Assembly (NCBI RefSeq): GCF_007997015.1
Contig: NZ_VOSM01000006.1
Coordinates: 124,001-188,000 of the forward strand
Origin: Lujinxingia vulgaris
GTDB lineage: Bacteria; Myxococcota_A; Bradymonadia; Bradymonadales; Bradymonadaceae
Direction of reading: 5' to 3'
Length of the DNA: 64,000 bases
The notes under the pieces are model-generated. The model did not search any database and was not told the DNA's origin. It was given only the letters and a program-made list of their open reading frames with translations. Every line of letters starts with the position of its first letter. The stretch's first letter is position 1. This document shows, piece after piece, positions 52,059 through 61,635 of this stretch. The position numbers and the translations under genes were made by a program.

Positions 52059-53684
52059 TCAAGCCAGGGGGAGGGGCCGATGATCAAAGGCATCCGGAGG
52101 GATAGCCGCGCCGAAGGCGCGCAGCTGGGAGGCGCGCGTGATGCGGGCGGCGCCCTCCATCAGGTTGAGCGCCATCTGGTCGACGTGGCGTGCCTCCAGG
52201 GGCTCCAGAAAGCTGCCGCGCGCCCAGTCATTGAAGGCGCCCTGGGCCGGTCCCATCCAGACCTGGTAGTCGAGCTGGCGCCCGTCGACGCCCTCGATCG
52301 CCCAGCGGCTGGAGAGCCCCAGGTACCAGCGGCAGACCAGCGCCAGGCGGTGGCGCGGGTCGCGCTCGGCACGCGCAATCTCTTGCGGATCGCGGGTTTG
52401 AAAGAAGTCGCGCGTCTTCTGCCAGACATCTTCCATCGTCTGCTGGAAGATCTCGCGCTCAAGTTTCTCGCGAACTTCCGGCTCGATCGCCTCGATGGAG
52501 GGGTAGGTCGAGTACACTTCAAAAAGACGTTTGGCGCGGGCCGCGAAGAAGTTGCCACGCTTCAACACCTGAACTTCGACGCCCATCTCAAACATGTCGC
52601 CGGCCGGGCACATCGTCACATCGGCAAAACGGGCCTGGGCCAGCATCTCTTTGACCCCCGGCGACTGATTTGCCTCGACGCTGGCCTGGTTGATGGAGCC
52701 GGTGAGCACAAAGGCCGCGCCCAGCCCAAAGGCCGCGGCCACCGCCTGTGGCGTGCCCAGCCCGCCGGCGGCGCCCAGGCGCACCGGTGTGGCAAAGCCG
52801 TATTCGCGCTGAAGTTCGTCGCGCAGCCGCGCGATCACCGAGAAGAGCGGCCCCAGCGGGCGGCGGTCGGTGTGGCCGCCGGAGTCTGACTCCACCGTAA
52901 TATCGCTTGCCACGGGAACTTCGAGGGCCAGCGCGGCTTCGTCGGCGGTGATCTTCTGCTCGGCCACCAGCTGATCGAGGAGCTTCTGCGGGGCGGGCTT
53001 CAGAAAAGGCTCGGCGACTTCCGGCCGCGAGATCTTGGCAAAAAGGAAGTTTGAGCGCTGCACCTGACCGTGGGCGTCGCGAAAAAGACCGCTCACCGCA
53101 TACCGCACCACCGCGGGGGTGAGGCGCATAAAGGCCGAGGCGGAGACCCGGCGCACCCCGCGGCTCAAGAAGAGCTCGACGGTGGCCATCTCCAGGCCGG
53201 GCTCCTGGGGGGAGTGGATGAGGTTGGCGCCGAAGGGCAACTTCCGGGGGTTGAGCGCTTCCGCTGTGCGATCGATATAATCGACCATACGCTCCAGCGG
53301 GAGGCCGGCGGTGCCCAGAAAGCCCAGCATACCGGCCTGCGCCAGGCGAATCACCATCTCAGGGCTGGTGATGCCGTTGGCCATCGCCCCGCCCACATAA
53401 GGGAAGCGCAGGCCGTGGGTCTCGCAAAAGGCGCGATCGCTCAGCCACTCCGGGTACATCGGCGGCAGGGTCGCCAGGTGCTCAAAACCGGCGCGGGGGT
53501 CGAGGTGACGCGCATCGAAGCTCACGCCGACGCGCCCCCCGGAGGGCTCGCGCAGAATATAAGCGGTCTCGCGCACCCGGTGGGCCGCCTCGCGAAGCTG
53601 CGCCGGAGCAAAGGCCGGCGCCTGCGGCGCATCCGCCTCGGCGGCCTGCTCCGGGGCGCGGCTGGAGGTGATATCCATCACCAT
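52059..53684 (-). CDS. pfaD: PUFA synthase enoyl reductase PfaD
   Basis: About 541 residues from the ATG at 53684, which has AGGA about ten bases upstream; a longer frame to 53780 adds 32 residues without support. An FMN-binding TIM barrel of the nitronate-monooxygenase/PfaD type: FPYVGGAMANGITSPEMVIR, GFLGTAGLPLERM, SDSGGHTDRRP, RLGAAGGLGTPQAV, GAAFVLTGSINQAS and MCPAGDMFEMGVEVQVLKRG are all hallmark PfaD segments. It reduces the enoyl-ACP made by the dehydratases in trans, and PfaD choice strongly affects product in known systems. It is the first gene of the operon, as in myxobacterial pfa1; 100 bp separate it from pfaA. Confidence 0.95.
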   Translation of the reverse strand: MVMDITSSRAPEQAAEADAPQAPAFAPAQLREAAHRVRETAYILREPSGGRVGVSFDARHLDPRAGFEHLATLPPMYPEWLSDRAFCETHGLRFPYVGGAMANGITSPEMVIRLAQAGMLGFLGTAGLPLERMVDYIDRTAEALNPRKLPFGANLIHSPQEPGLEMATVELFLSRGVRRVSASAFMRLTPAVVRYAVSGLFRDAHGQVQRSNFLFAKISRPEVAEPFLKPAPQKLLDQLVAEQKITADEAALALEVPVASDITVESDSGGHTDRRPLGPLFSVIARLRDELQREYGFATPVRLGAAGGLGTPQAVAAAFGLGAAFVLTGSINQASVEANQSPGVKEMLAQARFADVTMCPAGDMFEMGVEVQVLKRGNFFAARAKRLFEVYSTYPSIEAIEPEVREKLEREIFQQTMEDVWQKTRDFFQTRDPQEIARAERDPRHRLALVCRWYLGLSSRWAIEGVDGRQLDYQVWMGPAQGAFNDWARGSFLEPLEARHVDQMALNLMEGAARITRASQLRAFGAAIPPDAFDHRPLPLA

Positions 53685-53881
53685 AAAGTAGGTCCTGCAA
53701 ACGACATGATTCAGTGATCGCACCGCCCTCATTTTAACACGTGCAAGGCGGCGATGGGCCAATTTGGCGGGAGCATACAACGGGAGTTGGGGAAGGTACA
53801 GAGGGGGCTGTCGCTGCGAATTCGCTCGATCTGAGAGGAGGTGGTGCGGGCCCGGTGGGGGCCTCGTTTTTGCGTTTTAAG

Positions 53882-54167
53882 ATGACCGTGGGTTGGGTGA
53901 AGTTCTTTGTTTATGCGGGTGAAAGACGACCCCGGGTCACGTTTGGAAGTGACCCTGGGTCAAGTTTGACCCAGCGTTTATGCGGGTGAAAGACGACCCC
54001 GGGTCACGTTTGGAGACGACCCAGGGTCACGATTGGAGATGACCCAGGGTCACGATTGGAGATGACCCACGGTCATCAACCCGCCACATACCTACCCTCC
54101 TGGACATGACCCAGGGTTGTACCTTCTCCAGCGTTTATACGGGTATGGGGCGACCCACGGTCGTCCG
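53882..54167. repeat. GACC-NNN-GGTC dyad array upstream of the PUFA operon
   Basis: About eight dyads of GTG, CCG, CAG and CAC type. Spacers contain GTTTATGCGGGTGAAAGACG twice and a GTTTATACGGGTATGGGGCG variant. It lies between the divergent pfaD and DUF362 genes. The ~200 bp nearest pfaD (53685-53880) contains no dyad and probably holds the operon promoter, but no confident -35/-10 pair is visible. Confidence 0.88.
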
Positions 54168-54317
54168 TCTACCCCGTCGCAAGCATGTGACAGGGGGTAT
54201 GCACCCCGGCGGAAACGCGGCCAGGAAGGTGGCGGGATTGGACCGGAGCGTCCGACCGTTTACACTATCCACAGCGTGCGCCCGCGCCTTTGCCCCCGAC
54301 TCTGCTGGAGAGAAACG

Positions 54318-55847
54318 ATGACCACCCACCTTCCCACCGTGATCTTGAGGCATTGCCCCGACTACGAGCCCGAGCGTATTGAGCGCCTGGCGGTGGAGGG
54401 GCTCGACACGATGGGTTTGCAGCCCCACGGTCGCACCCTGGTCAAGCCCAACGTGGTGGCGTCTGGCGAGATGTTCCCGCACGCGTACACCCGCGCGGAG
54501 TTTGTGGAGGGCATCCTGCGCGCGCTGAAAAAGCGCGGCTCGAATATGGAGGAGCTGGCCGTCGGGGAGCGCAGCGGCATCACCGTGCCCACGCGCTACA
54601 CCTTCAAAAACGCCGGCTACTACGAGATGGCTCGCCGCGTGGGCGACGTGAAGCTCTACCATTTTGAAGAGTCGACGCAGGTGGAGATTCCCCTCTACCA
54701 CCAGGGCCGGTTGCGCGAGTCCTTTTATACGCCGGAGCCGGTGGCGAAGGCCGACTTTTTTGTGAACTGCCCCAAGTTCAAGGCGCACCCGTGGACGACG
54801 GTCACCTTCAGCATGAAGAATTACATCGGCATTCAGGATGATCGCCATCGCCTCATCGATCACGATCATGCGCTCAACTACAAGGTCGCCGATCTGCAAT
54901 ACATCACCCAGCCGCAGTTCATCGCCACCGACGCGATTATCGCTGGCGAAGGAAGAATGCTCACGCCGCTGCCTTATCGGCTGGACATGATGTTGATGGG
55001 CAACAACCAGGTGGCGTTTGACGCGGTCTGCTGCCACATCATCGGCGTCGACCCGATGACGGTCGATCATATTCGCCTGGCGCACGAGCGCGGCTTTGGG
55101 CCGGTGGATCTCTCGCAGATCCGCATCCTGGGCGATGTCTCGCTCGACGAGGCGAAGGAGCGCGCGGCAAACTTTGAGGTCGGGCTGATCCGCGTCGAAG
55201 AGTATTTTAAGGGCACCAACATCCGCGCGTATTCGGGCCGCCCCCCCAGCCAGACCGACGACTACTGCTGGGGCGGCTGCCCCGGCGCGCTGGAGGAGGC
55301 TATCGAGATCTTGCGCGTCTACGACGCCTCCACCGACGAGAAGATGCCTCCGATGCATATTGTGTTCGGGGCCTACGAGGGGACGATCGACGCTAAGCCT
55401 GGCGAAAAGGTCGTGTTTATGGGGGACTGCGCGACCTACCAGGGGGAGATTGGCGGGCAGCAGGTGCAGATCGACAGCCTCTATCGCGATCGCTCCGAGC
55501 TCAACCCGGAGACCTACAAGGTCGACGACATTTTTAAAAAGATGCTCAAGGTGGAGCAGAAGTTTCTGGGCGCGCGCAAGACGGACGTGATGCGCATCGC
55601 GGGCTGTCCGGTCAGCGTGGCGGAGCAGGTCTTGATGCTGGTGAAGCTGGGCAAGACCCAGAACCCCTACCTCGATCCGCGCACGTCGGTGGATTTTGTG
55701 AGCTGCTACCTCTCCACGCGCACCCGCACCGCGCTGAGCCGCATTTTGGGAACGCCCTACCAGCGCAGCGGTCCTTCGGTGCGCGGCGATGCTCGCCCGG
55801 CCCAGAACCTCCCGCCCGCCGGGGTGGAGAGCGAGAGCGCCTCGTAA
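54318..55847 (+). CDS. DUF362-domain protein
   Basis: 509 residues from the ATG at 54318, preceded by GGAGAG; the same frame is open 67 codons further upstream but that stretch translates repeat DNA. The N-terminal two thirds match DUF362 (LVKPNVVASG, ADFFVNCPKFKAHPWTTVTF, SMKNYIGIQDDRHR, IIAGEGRMLTPLPYRLDMML, MGNNQVAFDAVCCHIIGVDP). Some DUF362 proteins carry ferredoxin-like clusters, but here no CxxCxxC set is seen; single Cys occur in DYCWGGCPGA, GDCATYQG and AGCPVSVAEQ. The C-terminal ~170 residues are an extra domain. Cytoplasmic; biochemical role unknown. Divergent from the PUFA operon, which may be coincidence. Confidence 0.85.
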   Translation: MTTHLPTVILRHCPDYEPERIERLAVEGLDTMGLQPHGRTLVKPNVVASGEMFPHAYTRAEFVEGILRALKKRGSNMEELAVGERSGITVPTRYTFKNAGYYEMARRVGDVKLYHFEESTQVEIPLYHQGRLRESFYTPEPVAKADFFVNCPKFKAHPWTTVTFSMKNYIGIQDDRHRLIDHDHALNYKVADLQYITQPQFIATDAIIAGEGRMLTPLPYRLDMMLMGNNQVAFDAVCCHIIGVDPMTVDHIRLAHERGFGPVDLSQIRILGDVSLDEAKERAANFEVGLIRVEEYFKGTNIRAYSGRPPSQTDDYCWGGCPGALEEAIEILRVYDASTDEKMPPMHIVFGAYEGTIDAKPGEKVVFMGDCATYQGEIGGQQVQIDSLYRDRSELNPETYKVDDIFKKMLKVEQKFLGARKTDVMRIAGCPVSVAEQVLMLVKLGKTQNPYLDPRTSVDFVSCYLSTRTRTALSRILGTPYQRSGPSVRGDARPAQNLPPAGVESESAS

Positions 55848-55976
55848 GTTTTCAACCAGAGTTTTTTGATCAGGTTTTTTCGAGCAGGGAGGGGGCCGCG
55901 AGTCGGCGATCGTTCGCCGGCGGGGGAGGGGCGCGTTATGCCTGCTGCGCAGCGTTGCTATGGGGTAGGTCGATGA

Positions 55977-56267
55977 CCGTGGGTCGCCGGAAAGGCGTAT
56001 GAATAAAGGGGGAGGTGTGACCCAGGGTCGTTTGGGGTGGGGGAGGTATGAGGCATAATTCGGGTGAAGTTGAACGACCCAGGGTCATCGAGGTTGGTCG
56101 AACTGGAACGACCCAGGGTCGTCGAAAATGGTCGAAATGGAACGACCCAGGGTCATCGAAAATGGTCGAAATGAAACGACCCAGGGTCATCGAAAATTGG
56201 CAAATGTGGATGACCCAGGGTCATCGATTCCCCGCACAGATGCAGGGCAAAGTTCAACCCCCGGTCG
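55977..56267. repeat. GACC-NNN-GGTC dyad array, homogeneous CAG type with 34-bp period
   Basis: GACCCAGGGTC begins at 56076, 56110, 56144, 56178 and 56212, exactly 34 bp apart, with spacers ATCGAAAATGGTCGAAATGGAAC differing by one or two bases. Flanked by GTG-, CAG- and CCC-centred dyads. The spacer is unrelated to the usual block. Confidence 0.93.
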
Positions 56268-56436
56268 CCTGAGCACGGGGTCGGCAAATACATTGAAAAA
56301 ACGTCGCGACGTTGCGAATCGATACAGCGAGACGCTGGCGAAAGCTCGCCACTTTGCGCATCCTCGATCGCATCGAAGCGATGCCGACGCCCGCGCCAGC
56401 GGGGGAATGACGAACACTCAAAGATGGGGAGTTGTG

Positions 56437-57915
56437 ATGGTGAAGTGGAGCGCGCTCTTTCGGAGAACCTTGATCGTGATGTTGCTGGCCGGGGCAGGTG
56501 TGGCCTGCGGGAGCGGCGACCCGGATGCGCGTCGCGCCCTCGATGGGGGCGAAGACGCCGGCGCTCCGGATGCCCCTGGGGAGGATGCCTCCCACGATGG
56601 GAGCCCCGATGACCCGGATACCGACACCTCGGTCGATGACGCCGGCGACGAGGTCGATGCCGACGCTGACGATCCGGACGATCCGGAAGATCCGGAAGAT
56701 CCGGAAGATCCCGAGACGCCGGGCGCGGTGGATTGTGCGCCGCTGCCTGAGAGCGGCGGCACGATCGTGGAAGTCGACGCGTCGATGGCCGGGCAGCTCC
56801 CGCAGCTTGTGCGCCAGGCTCAGGCCAACACGACCTTCGTGCTGGCCGCCGGCACCTACGAACTCACCGAGACGCTGCATATTCGCGCCGAAGGCGTCAC
56901 CCTGCGCTCGGCCGGTGACGACGCCGAGAGCGTGGTGATCGACGGCGGCTACAACGTCAACTCGCTGGTCTTTATCAACGCCAGCAACGCGACCCTCGCG
57001 CACCTCACTCTGCGTCGCGCGCTGCACCACCCCATCCACGTGACGCCCACCGGTGATGCGTCGGAAAACCTTTTAGGGACGCGTATTTACGGGGTGCATA
57101 TCGTCGATGGTGCGCAGCAGTTTATCAAGATCAACCCCAACGGCGCGCGCAGCGCCTTTGTGGACGATGGGCTTGTGGCCTGCTCGCGTTTTGAGCTCAC
57201 CGACGCCGGGCGCCCGCGCGTCGATCGCAGCGGCACCGGCTGCTACACCGGCGGCGTCGACGGTCACGCCGCGCGTGGCTGGGTGGTGCGCGATAACCAC
57301 TTCAAAGACATCTACTGCGCCGGCGAAGGGCTGGCGGAGCACGCCGTGCACTTCTGGTCGGCCTCGCGCGACACCGTGGTGGAGCGCAACTTGATTGAAA
57401 ATTGCGCCCGCGGCGTGGGGTTCGGGCTTTCGCAGAGCGGCGGCGATCGCAATTACGCCGACGACCCTCACCCCGAGGTGGAGGGGTATATGGGGCATAT
57501 CGACGGGATGATTCGCAACAACATCATCGTGGCCGACATCGACTATTACGACACCGGCATCGAGCTTGCGCAGGCCCACGGCGTGCGCGTTCTTCATAAC
57601 ACCATCTATGACGCGGACGCGGCCAACCGCTTTAGCTCCATCGACTACCGCTTCCCCAATACATCGGCCGAAATCCGCAACAACCTCGTCGGTCGTATCA
57701 CGCGCCGGAATGAGGCTGCGGGGGAGGTTGAAACCAACCTTGAGGGGGTGGGGGCAGCGCTGTTTGAAGATGCGTTCGGACTGGATTTTCATCTGGGGGC
57801 GTCGGCCACAGCGGCCATCGATCAGGGGGACGTCGTGGAAGACGCCGGCCTGGATATCGACGGGGAGCCGCACGAGAAGGGGGCCGCTCCCGACATCGGG
57901 GCGGACGAGCGTTGA
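56437..57915 (+). CDS. Right-handed beta-helix lipoprotein (pectate-lyase-like fold)
   Basis: 492 residues from the ATG at 56437, with GGGGAG upstream; an earlier ATG at 56407 is less well placed, and the frame beyond it is repeat DNA. Signal and lipobox GVAC, then an acidic Asp/Pro linker with DDPEDPEDPED repeats. The rest is a parallel beta-helix: FVLAAGTYELTETLHIRAEG, VTLRSAGDD, LVFINASNATLAHLTLRRAL, VVRDNHFKDIYC, VVERNLIENCARGVGFGLSQ, IRNNIIVADIDYYDTGIELA and VRVLHNTIYDA are successive coils. Such proteins bind or cut polysaccharide; no catalytic triad can be assigned. Ends with a DIGADER terminal motif common in this fold. Confidence 0.83.
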   Translation: MVKWSALFRRTLIVMLLAGAGVACGSGDPDARRALDGGEDAGAPDAPGEDASHDGSPDDPDTDTSVDDAGDEVDADADDPDDPEDPEDPEDPETPGAVDCAPLPESGGTIVEVDASMAGQLPQLVRQAQANTTFVLAAGTYELTETLHIRAEGVTLRSAGDDAESVVIDGGYNVNSLVFINASNATLAHLTLRRALHHPIHVTPTGDASENLLGTRIYGVHIVDGAQQFIKINPNGARSAFVDDGLVACSRFELTDAGRPRVDRSGTGCYTGGVDGHAARGWVVRDNHFKDIYCAGEGLAEHAVHFWSASRDTVVERNLIENCARGVGFGLSQSGGDRNYADDPHPEVEGYMGHIDGMIRNNIIVADIDYYDTGIELAQAHGVRVLHNTIYDADAANRFSSIDYRFPNTSAEIRNNLVGRITRRNEAAGEVETNLEGVGAALFEDAFGLDFHLGASATAAIDQGDVVEDAGLDIDGEPHEKGAAPDIGADER

Positions 57916-57962
57916 GCGTGCCGGGACGTTGACCTTTTGCGGCGTTGCGAGGGGGTATGCGA

Positions 57963-58020
57963 ATGACCGTGGGTCACGTCACACCCGCATACATACTGGC
58001 TAAGATGCAACCCACGGTCA
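57963..58020. repeat. Dyad pair in opposite orientation
   Basis: GACCGTGGGTC and AACCCACGGTC enclose TCACACCCGCATACATACTG, which contains the TATGCGGGTGA block in reverse complement. Only repeat content seen between the two convergent genes. Confidence 0.8.
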
Positions 58021-58047
58021 TCGCAGAAGGGGGAGGTGTGAGGCTTA

Positions 58048-61000
58048 TCAGAGCGTGAGCGCTGAGAGTCGCGCGCGCTCTTCGGCGGCGCGGGCGCCGC
58101 GGTCGATGCGCTCCCATTGATGGATGGCCTGGCGTAGCAGGGGCTCGGCCAGCGCGCTCTGTCCGTGTCGGAGCGCGTGGTCGGCCCCGCGGCTCAAACA
58201 CATTGCGATGTCCAGATCGAAAATTTTCGTGGCGTTCTGGTCGCGGATGAAGTTGTGCAGCTGCGTGCGCGCGTCCTCCCAGCGTTGAAGCTCGGCGTAA
58301 GCGGCGGTGAGCGCGGCGTAGATATAGGCGCGGTACGCAAAGGAGTGATCCTCGGGCATCCTCGCCACAAGCGCCTCGAAGGCTGCAAGTGCCCCCTCCA
58401 ACTCGCCGCCGAAAAGATCGACGAGCGCGAGGTTCAGGTGCGCGATGTCGCCGATGCGCGCGCCGGTCTCGGCCAGATAACGAAAGGCCGTCTCGTAGAG
58501 CTCGCGCGCGCGGGCGTAGTCGCCCTGCTCCCGGGCGATCTCGGCGCGGGTATTAAAGGCGTCGCAGAGCGCCGAGGCGTGCCCGAAGCGCCGGGCCAGG
58601 TCTTCCTGCTGCGCGAGGAGGAGGTCGGCGTCGTCAAAGCGCCGCTGGCGGCGGCGAATCTCGGCCAGGCCATTGTAGGCGTCGGCCAGCGCGCGCACGG
58701 GCACCGGGAAAGTCTCCTCAAGGGTGGCGATAGCGTCGAGGTAGGTGGCTTCAGCCGCGGGGATCTGGCCCAGGAGCACCAGCGTCCAGGCCTTCCCCTC
58801 CTGGGCGCTGGCCCGGGAGGTGGCGTCGCCCACCTGGAGGTAGAGCGCCAGCGCCTGATCGAAGAAGTGCACCGCCCGGTCGTAGATGTTGAAGGAGCGG
58901 TTACAGCGGGCCAGCAGCTCGTTGGCGCGGGCGCAGGCTGCCGGGAGGTTCAGCGCGGTGGCGTTTTCCAGGGCGCGGGCGGCCTGCTCGGCGGCGCGCA
59001 CTGACTCCAGACGTTCAATGTGGATGCGGGCTTCCAGAAGATCGAGGTGCACACCAGAGGCGCTCTGCCGGGGCAGCGCGGCGTGGTGGAGGCTCGCCAG
59101 GGCATGTGCGCTGAGACGCCGGGCGGCGCTGGTGTCGCCCTGGACCAGGTAGCGATCGCCCAGCTCGAGAAGATGCGGGAGCGCGTCGCGATGCGCGCCG
59201 GCGCCGGCCAGGTGTCTGGCGAGCTGCTCGCGGCTGGCGAGCGCGGCGGGCATGCCCTCACGCATCAGTTCCTCGGCCGCCGCGCGGTGAAAATCGGCAA
59301 GGCGCCCGCTCTTACGTGCATCTTCCAAAAGGGCTTCGCGCACCATGCCCTGCACAAACGCGACACTCTCGCGGGTGCCTTCTACAAGGCGCAGGCGCAT
59401 CAGCTCGGCCATAAGCCAGGGCGGGGCCTCCACACCGGCGCGGGCACAGACCTGGCGCCACAGCGGCACCGAGACGAGCTGACCCAGGGTCGCCGCGACC
59501 TCCACAGCCTGGCGATACGGGCCCAGCGTCGAGGTTTGCATCAGGGTGCGCAGGCGCTCAGACCCCATGCTCAAAAGATCGTCAGGCAGGCTCTCTTCGG
59601 CCAGCGCCAGATCGGGGATCTCAAAGCCGCGGGGGCCGGGTTGAAGAATGCCGCGCTGGATCCAGTCGCCGACAAGCTCAATGGCAAAGAGGGGGTTGCC
59701 ATTGCTGCGCTCGGCGATGCGGCGGCCCAGGTCATGGTGCAGGCCCAGGAGGTTGGCGACGAGCTGGTGGTGATCTTCGGGCGGGAGCGCGCGCAGGTGG
59801 ATGTCGCTGACGCGCGCGTCGTCGGAGGTGGTGAGAAGATCGGCGATGAGAGCTTGCTCCTCGTCGCGCTCGGCCAGGGCTTCGTCGCCAAGGGTGGCGA
59901 CGATGAGTATGGGGAACTGGTCTTCGGAGCGAAGCAGCTGCGCGCAGAGGCGCAGCGCGCCCGCGCCCCACTGCACATCGTCGAGGACCAGCACGAGCGG
60001 GCGCGTCGTGGCCCGGGCGCGGATCACCCGCGCGATGGTGGAGAGCTGTGCGTCCAGGGGAAGCGCGCTGCGATCTTCGAGGAGCTCGGCCAGCCGGGTC
60101 AGGGTCGGCGAGTCGAGCTGCGGGGGCAGCGCGCGCCCCAGGCGCTCGATGAGCTCCTCGCCGCTGAGCCCAACGACGCGCAGGTGGTGGCGGACCATCT
60201 CGACCAGCGCGGAGGTAGCGGTGGCGTCGGCCTTGAGCGTCGCCTGCATCGCGGTGGCAACGCCGAGCTCGCGGGCGCGGGTGGCCAGCCAGCTGGCAAG
60301 CCTGGAGGTGCCGGTGCCGGCGGCGCCGCGCACGATGACTAGTCCGCAGCGCTTGTGTGCGGCGGCGCTGCGCAGCGCCTCCCAGAGCTGGTCGCGCTCG
60401 GCTTTACGACCGACCATCGGGGTGGGGCGCAGGCCGAAGAGTCCCACCCCGACCCCACCCAGCCAGCGGGGCTTTGCCGCCGGAGTGTGTGCCGCCCGCC
60501 AGGTGGCGGGAAGGGGCGGGGCGTCGCTTGCTGCGGGGTACGCGGCGGTGGGGTTACCCCCGGAGGGGCGCGTAGAATGGGGCTGATCCTCAACCCCCGG
60601 TCGTTGGGAGGGGGGGAGGAGTGAGGGCGACTGTGGGGCGCGCGTCGCGGCGGCAACCTCGCTGAGCGTGGCCAGGGTCAGGGGTGTCGTGGGCAGCCGC
60701 CCGGGCAGGGTGGGGCTGGTGGGAGAATCCCACAAAACGCGATCGGGAAAGCGCGCCGCCGGCAGTGTCAGCAGCGCCCAGGCGGCGTCGGCCGCGCACG
60801 CAAAACGCGCGCGCGGATCTTTGGCCAGCAAACGCATCAGCCACCCCTGCAACCCCTCGGGGACGGCACCCTCGGGTACGTCGGGGTGGGGGATGGGCGC
60901 GTTGCTATGCTGATCGTAAAGCCCGACAAACGAGCGCGCGTCATAAGGAGGCCGGCCGCTCAAGAGCTCAAACGCCACACAGCCCAGCGCGTAGAGGTCG

Positions 61001-61635
61001 GTCCAGGGACCGAACTCCCGGCGCTGATCGGTGAACTGCTCCGGCGCCATGTAGAGGGGTGTGCCCGAGGCGTTATGCTCTCCGCTGGATTCGGCCGGGG
61101 AGGCGATGGCGTGGGCGATGCCAAAATCAGCGAGCTTAAAGCGGGTGTGTTCACCCCGGCCAAAGCGCAGGATGTTGGCCGGCTTGATGTCGCGATGCAC
61201 CAGATCGCGAGCGTGCGCGTGGGCCAGCGCGTCGAGCAGCCCCAGCAAGAGCGCGCGGATCTGCGACCAGCTCATCGCCTCAGCCCGCTCTTCGAGGCTG
61301 CCCCCGTCGGCAAGCTCCATCACCAGGTAGGGGCTGCCCACACGAAGATCGGGGTGGTTGGGCAGCGGATCGTCGGCCAGAAGTTCGCCGTAATCGTAGA
61401 CGTCAATGATGCCCGGGTGACGCAGGGAGGCCACCGCGCGCACCTCATCGCCGAAGGCCGCCTGAATGGTGTCGCGCGCCGAGTAGCTCGAGCCAAGCAC
61501 CTTGACCGCAACCTCCTCGCCCTCCCCACGATGGCGGGCACGCCAGATCGCGCCCATCGCGCCGCGGCCGATGGGGTCGATAAGCTCAAACTGTTCAAAA
61601 AAGGATCGTCGGCTCAAAACTCGCTCCGGCCGCAC
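58048..61635 (-). CDS. Ser/Thr kinase with AAA-type ATPase and TPR domains (PknK-like)
   Basis: 1,195 residues if the GTG at 61635 is used; a TTG at 61617 with GGAG six bases upstream is an equally good start and removes six residues. Kinase domain about 14-285: GRGAMGAIWRARH, VAVKVL, HRDIKPANIL, DFGIAHA and APE in MAPEQF. A Pro-rich linker (about 290-400) carries a dyad-derived PGVEDQP. The ATPase module has Walker A GAAGTGTSRL (about 440) and Walker B LVLVLDDVQW, as in STAND/MalT-type signalling proteins. From about 800 on, TPR-like helical repeats run to the end. No DNA-binding domain is present. Such proteins integrate stress signals; the activating ligand is unknown. Confidence 0.88.
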   Translation of the reverse strand: MRPERVLSRRSFFEQFELIDPIGRGAMGAIWRARHRGEGEEVAVKVLGSSYSARDTIQAAFGDEVRAVASLRHPGIIDVYDYGELLADDPLPNHPDLRVGSPYLVMELADGGSLEERAEAMSWSQIRALLLGLLDALAHAHARDLVHRDIKPANILRFGRGEHTRFKLADFGIAHAIASPAESSGEHNASGTPLYMAPEQFTDQRREFGPWTDLYALGCVAFELLSGRPPYDARSFVGLYDQHSNAPIPHPDVPEGAVPEGLQGWLMRLLAKDPRARFACAADAAWALLTLPAARFPDRVLWDSPTSPTLPGRLPTTPLTLATLSEVAAATRAPQSPSLLPPSQRPGVEDQPHSTRPSGGNPTAAYPAASDAPPLPATWRAAHTPAAKPRWLGGVGVGLFGLRPTPMVGRKAERDQLWEALRSAAAHKRCGLVIVRGAAGTGTSRLASWLATRARELGVATAMQATLKADATATSALVEMVRHHLRVVGLSGEELIERLGRALPPQLDSPTLTRLAELLEDRSALPLDAQLSTIARVIRARATTRPLVLVLDDVQWGAGALRLCAQLLRSEDQFPILIVATLGDEALAERDEEQALIADLLTTSDDARVSDIHLRALPPEDHHQLVANLLGLHHDLGRRIAERSNGNPLFAIELVGDWIQRGILQPGPRGFEIPDLALAEESLPDDLLSMGSERLRTLMQTSTLGPYRQAVEVAATLGQLVSVPLWRQVCARAGVEAPPWLMAELMRLRLVEGTRESVAFVQGMVREALLEDARKSGRLADFHRAAAEELMREGMPAALASREQLARHLAGAGAHRDALPHLLELGDRYLVQGDTSAARRLSAHALASLHHAALPRQSASGVHLDLLEARIHIERLESVRAAEQAARALENATALNLPAACARANELLARCNRSFNIYDRAVHFFDQALALYLQVGDATSRASAQEGKAWTLVLLGQIPAAEATYLDAIATLEETFPVPVRALADAYNGLAEIRRRQRRFDDADLLLAQQEDLARRFGHASALCDAFNTRAEIAREQGDYARARELYETAFRYLAETGARIGDIAHLNLALVDLFGGELEGALAAFEALVARMPEDHSFAYRAYIYAALTAAYAELQRWEDARTQLHNFIRDQNATKIFDLDIAMCLSRGADHALRHGQSALAEPLLRQAIHQWERIDRGARAAEERARLSALTL

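Noticed and set aside
54117-54317. 67-codon upstream extension of the DUF362 gene
   Set aside because: Translates dyad repeat DNA; the ATG at 54318 has a good ribosome site and matches the expected family start.
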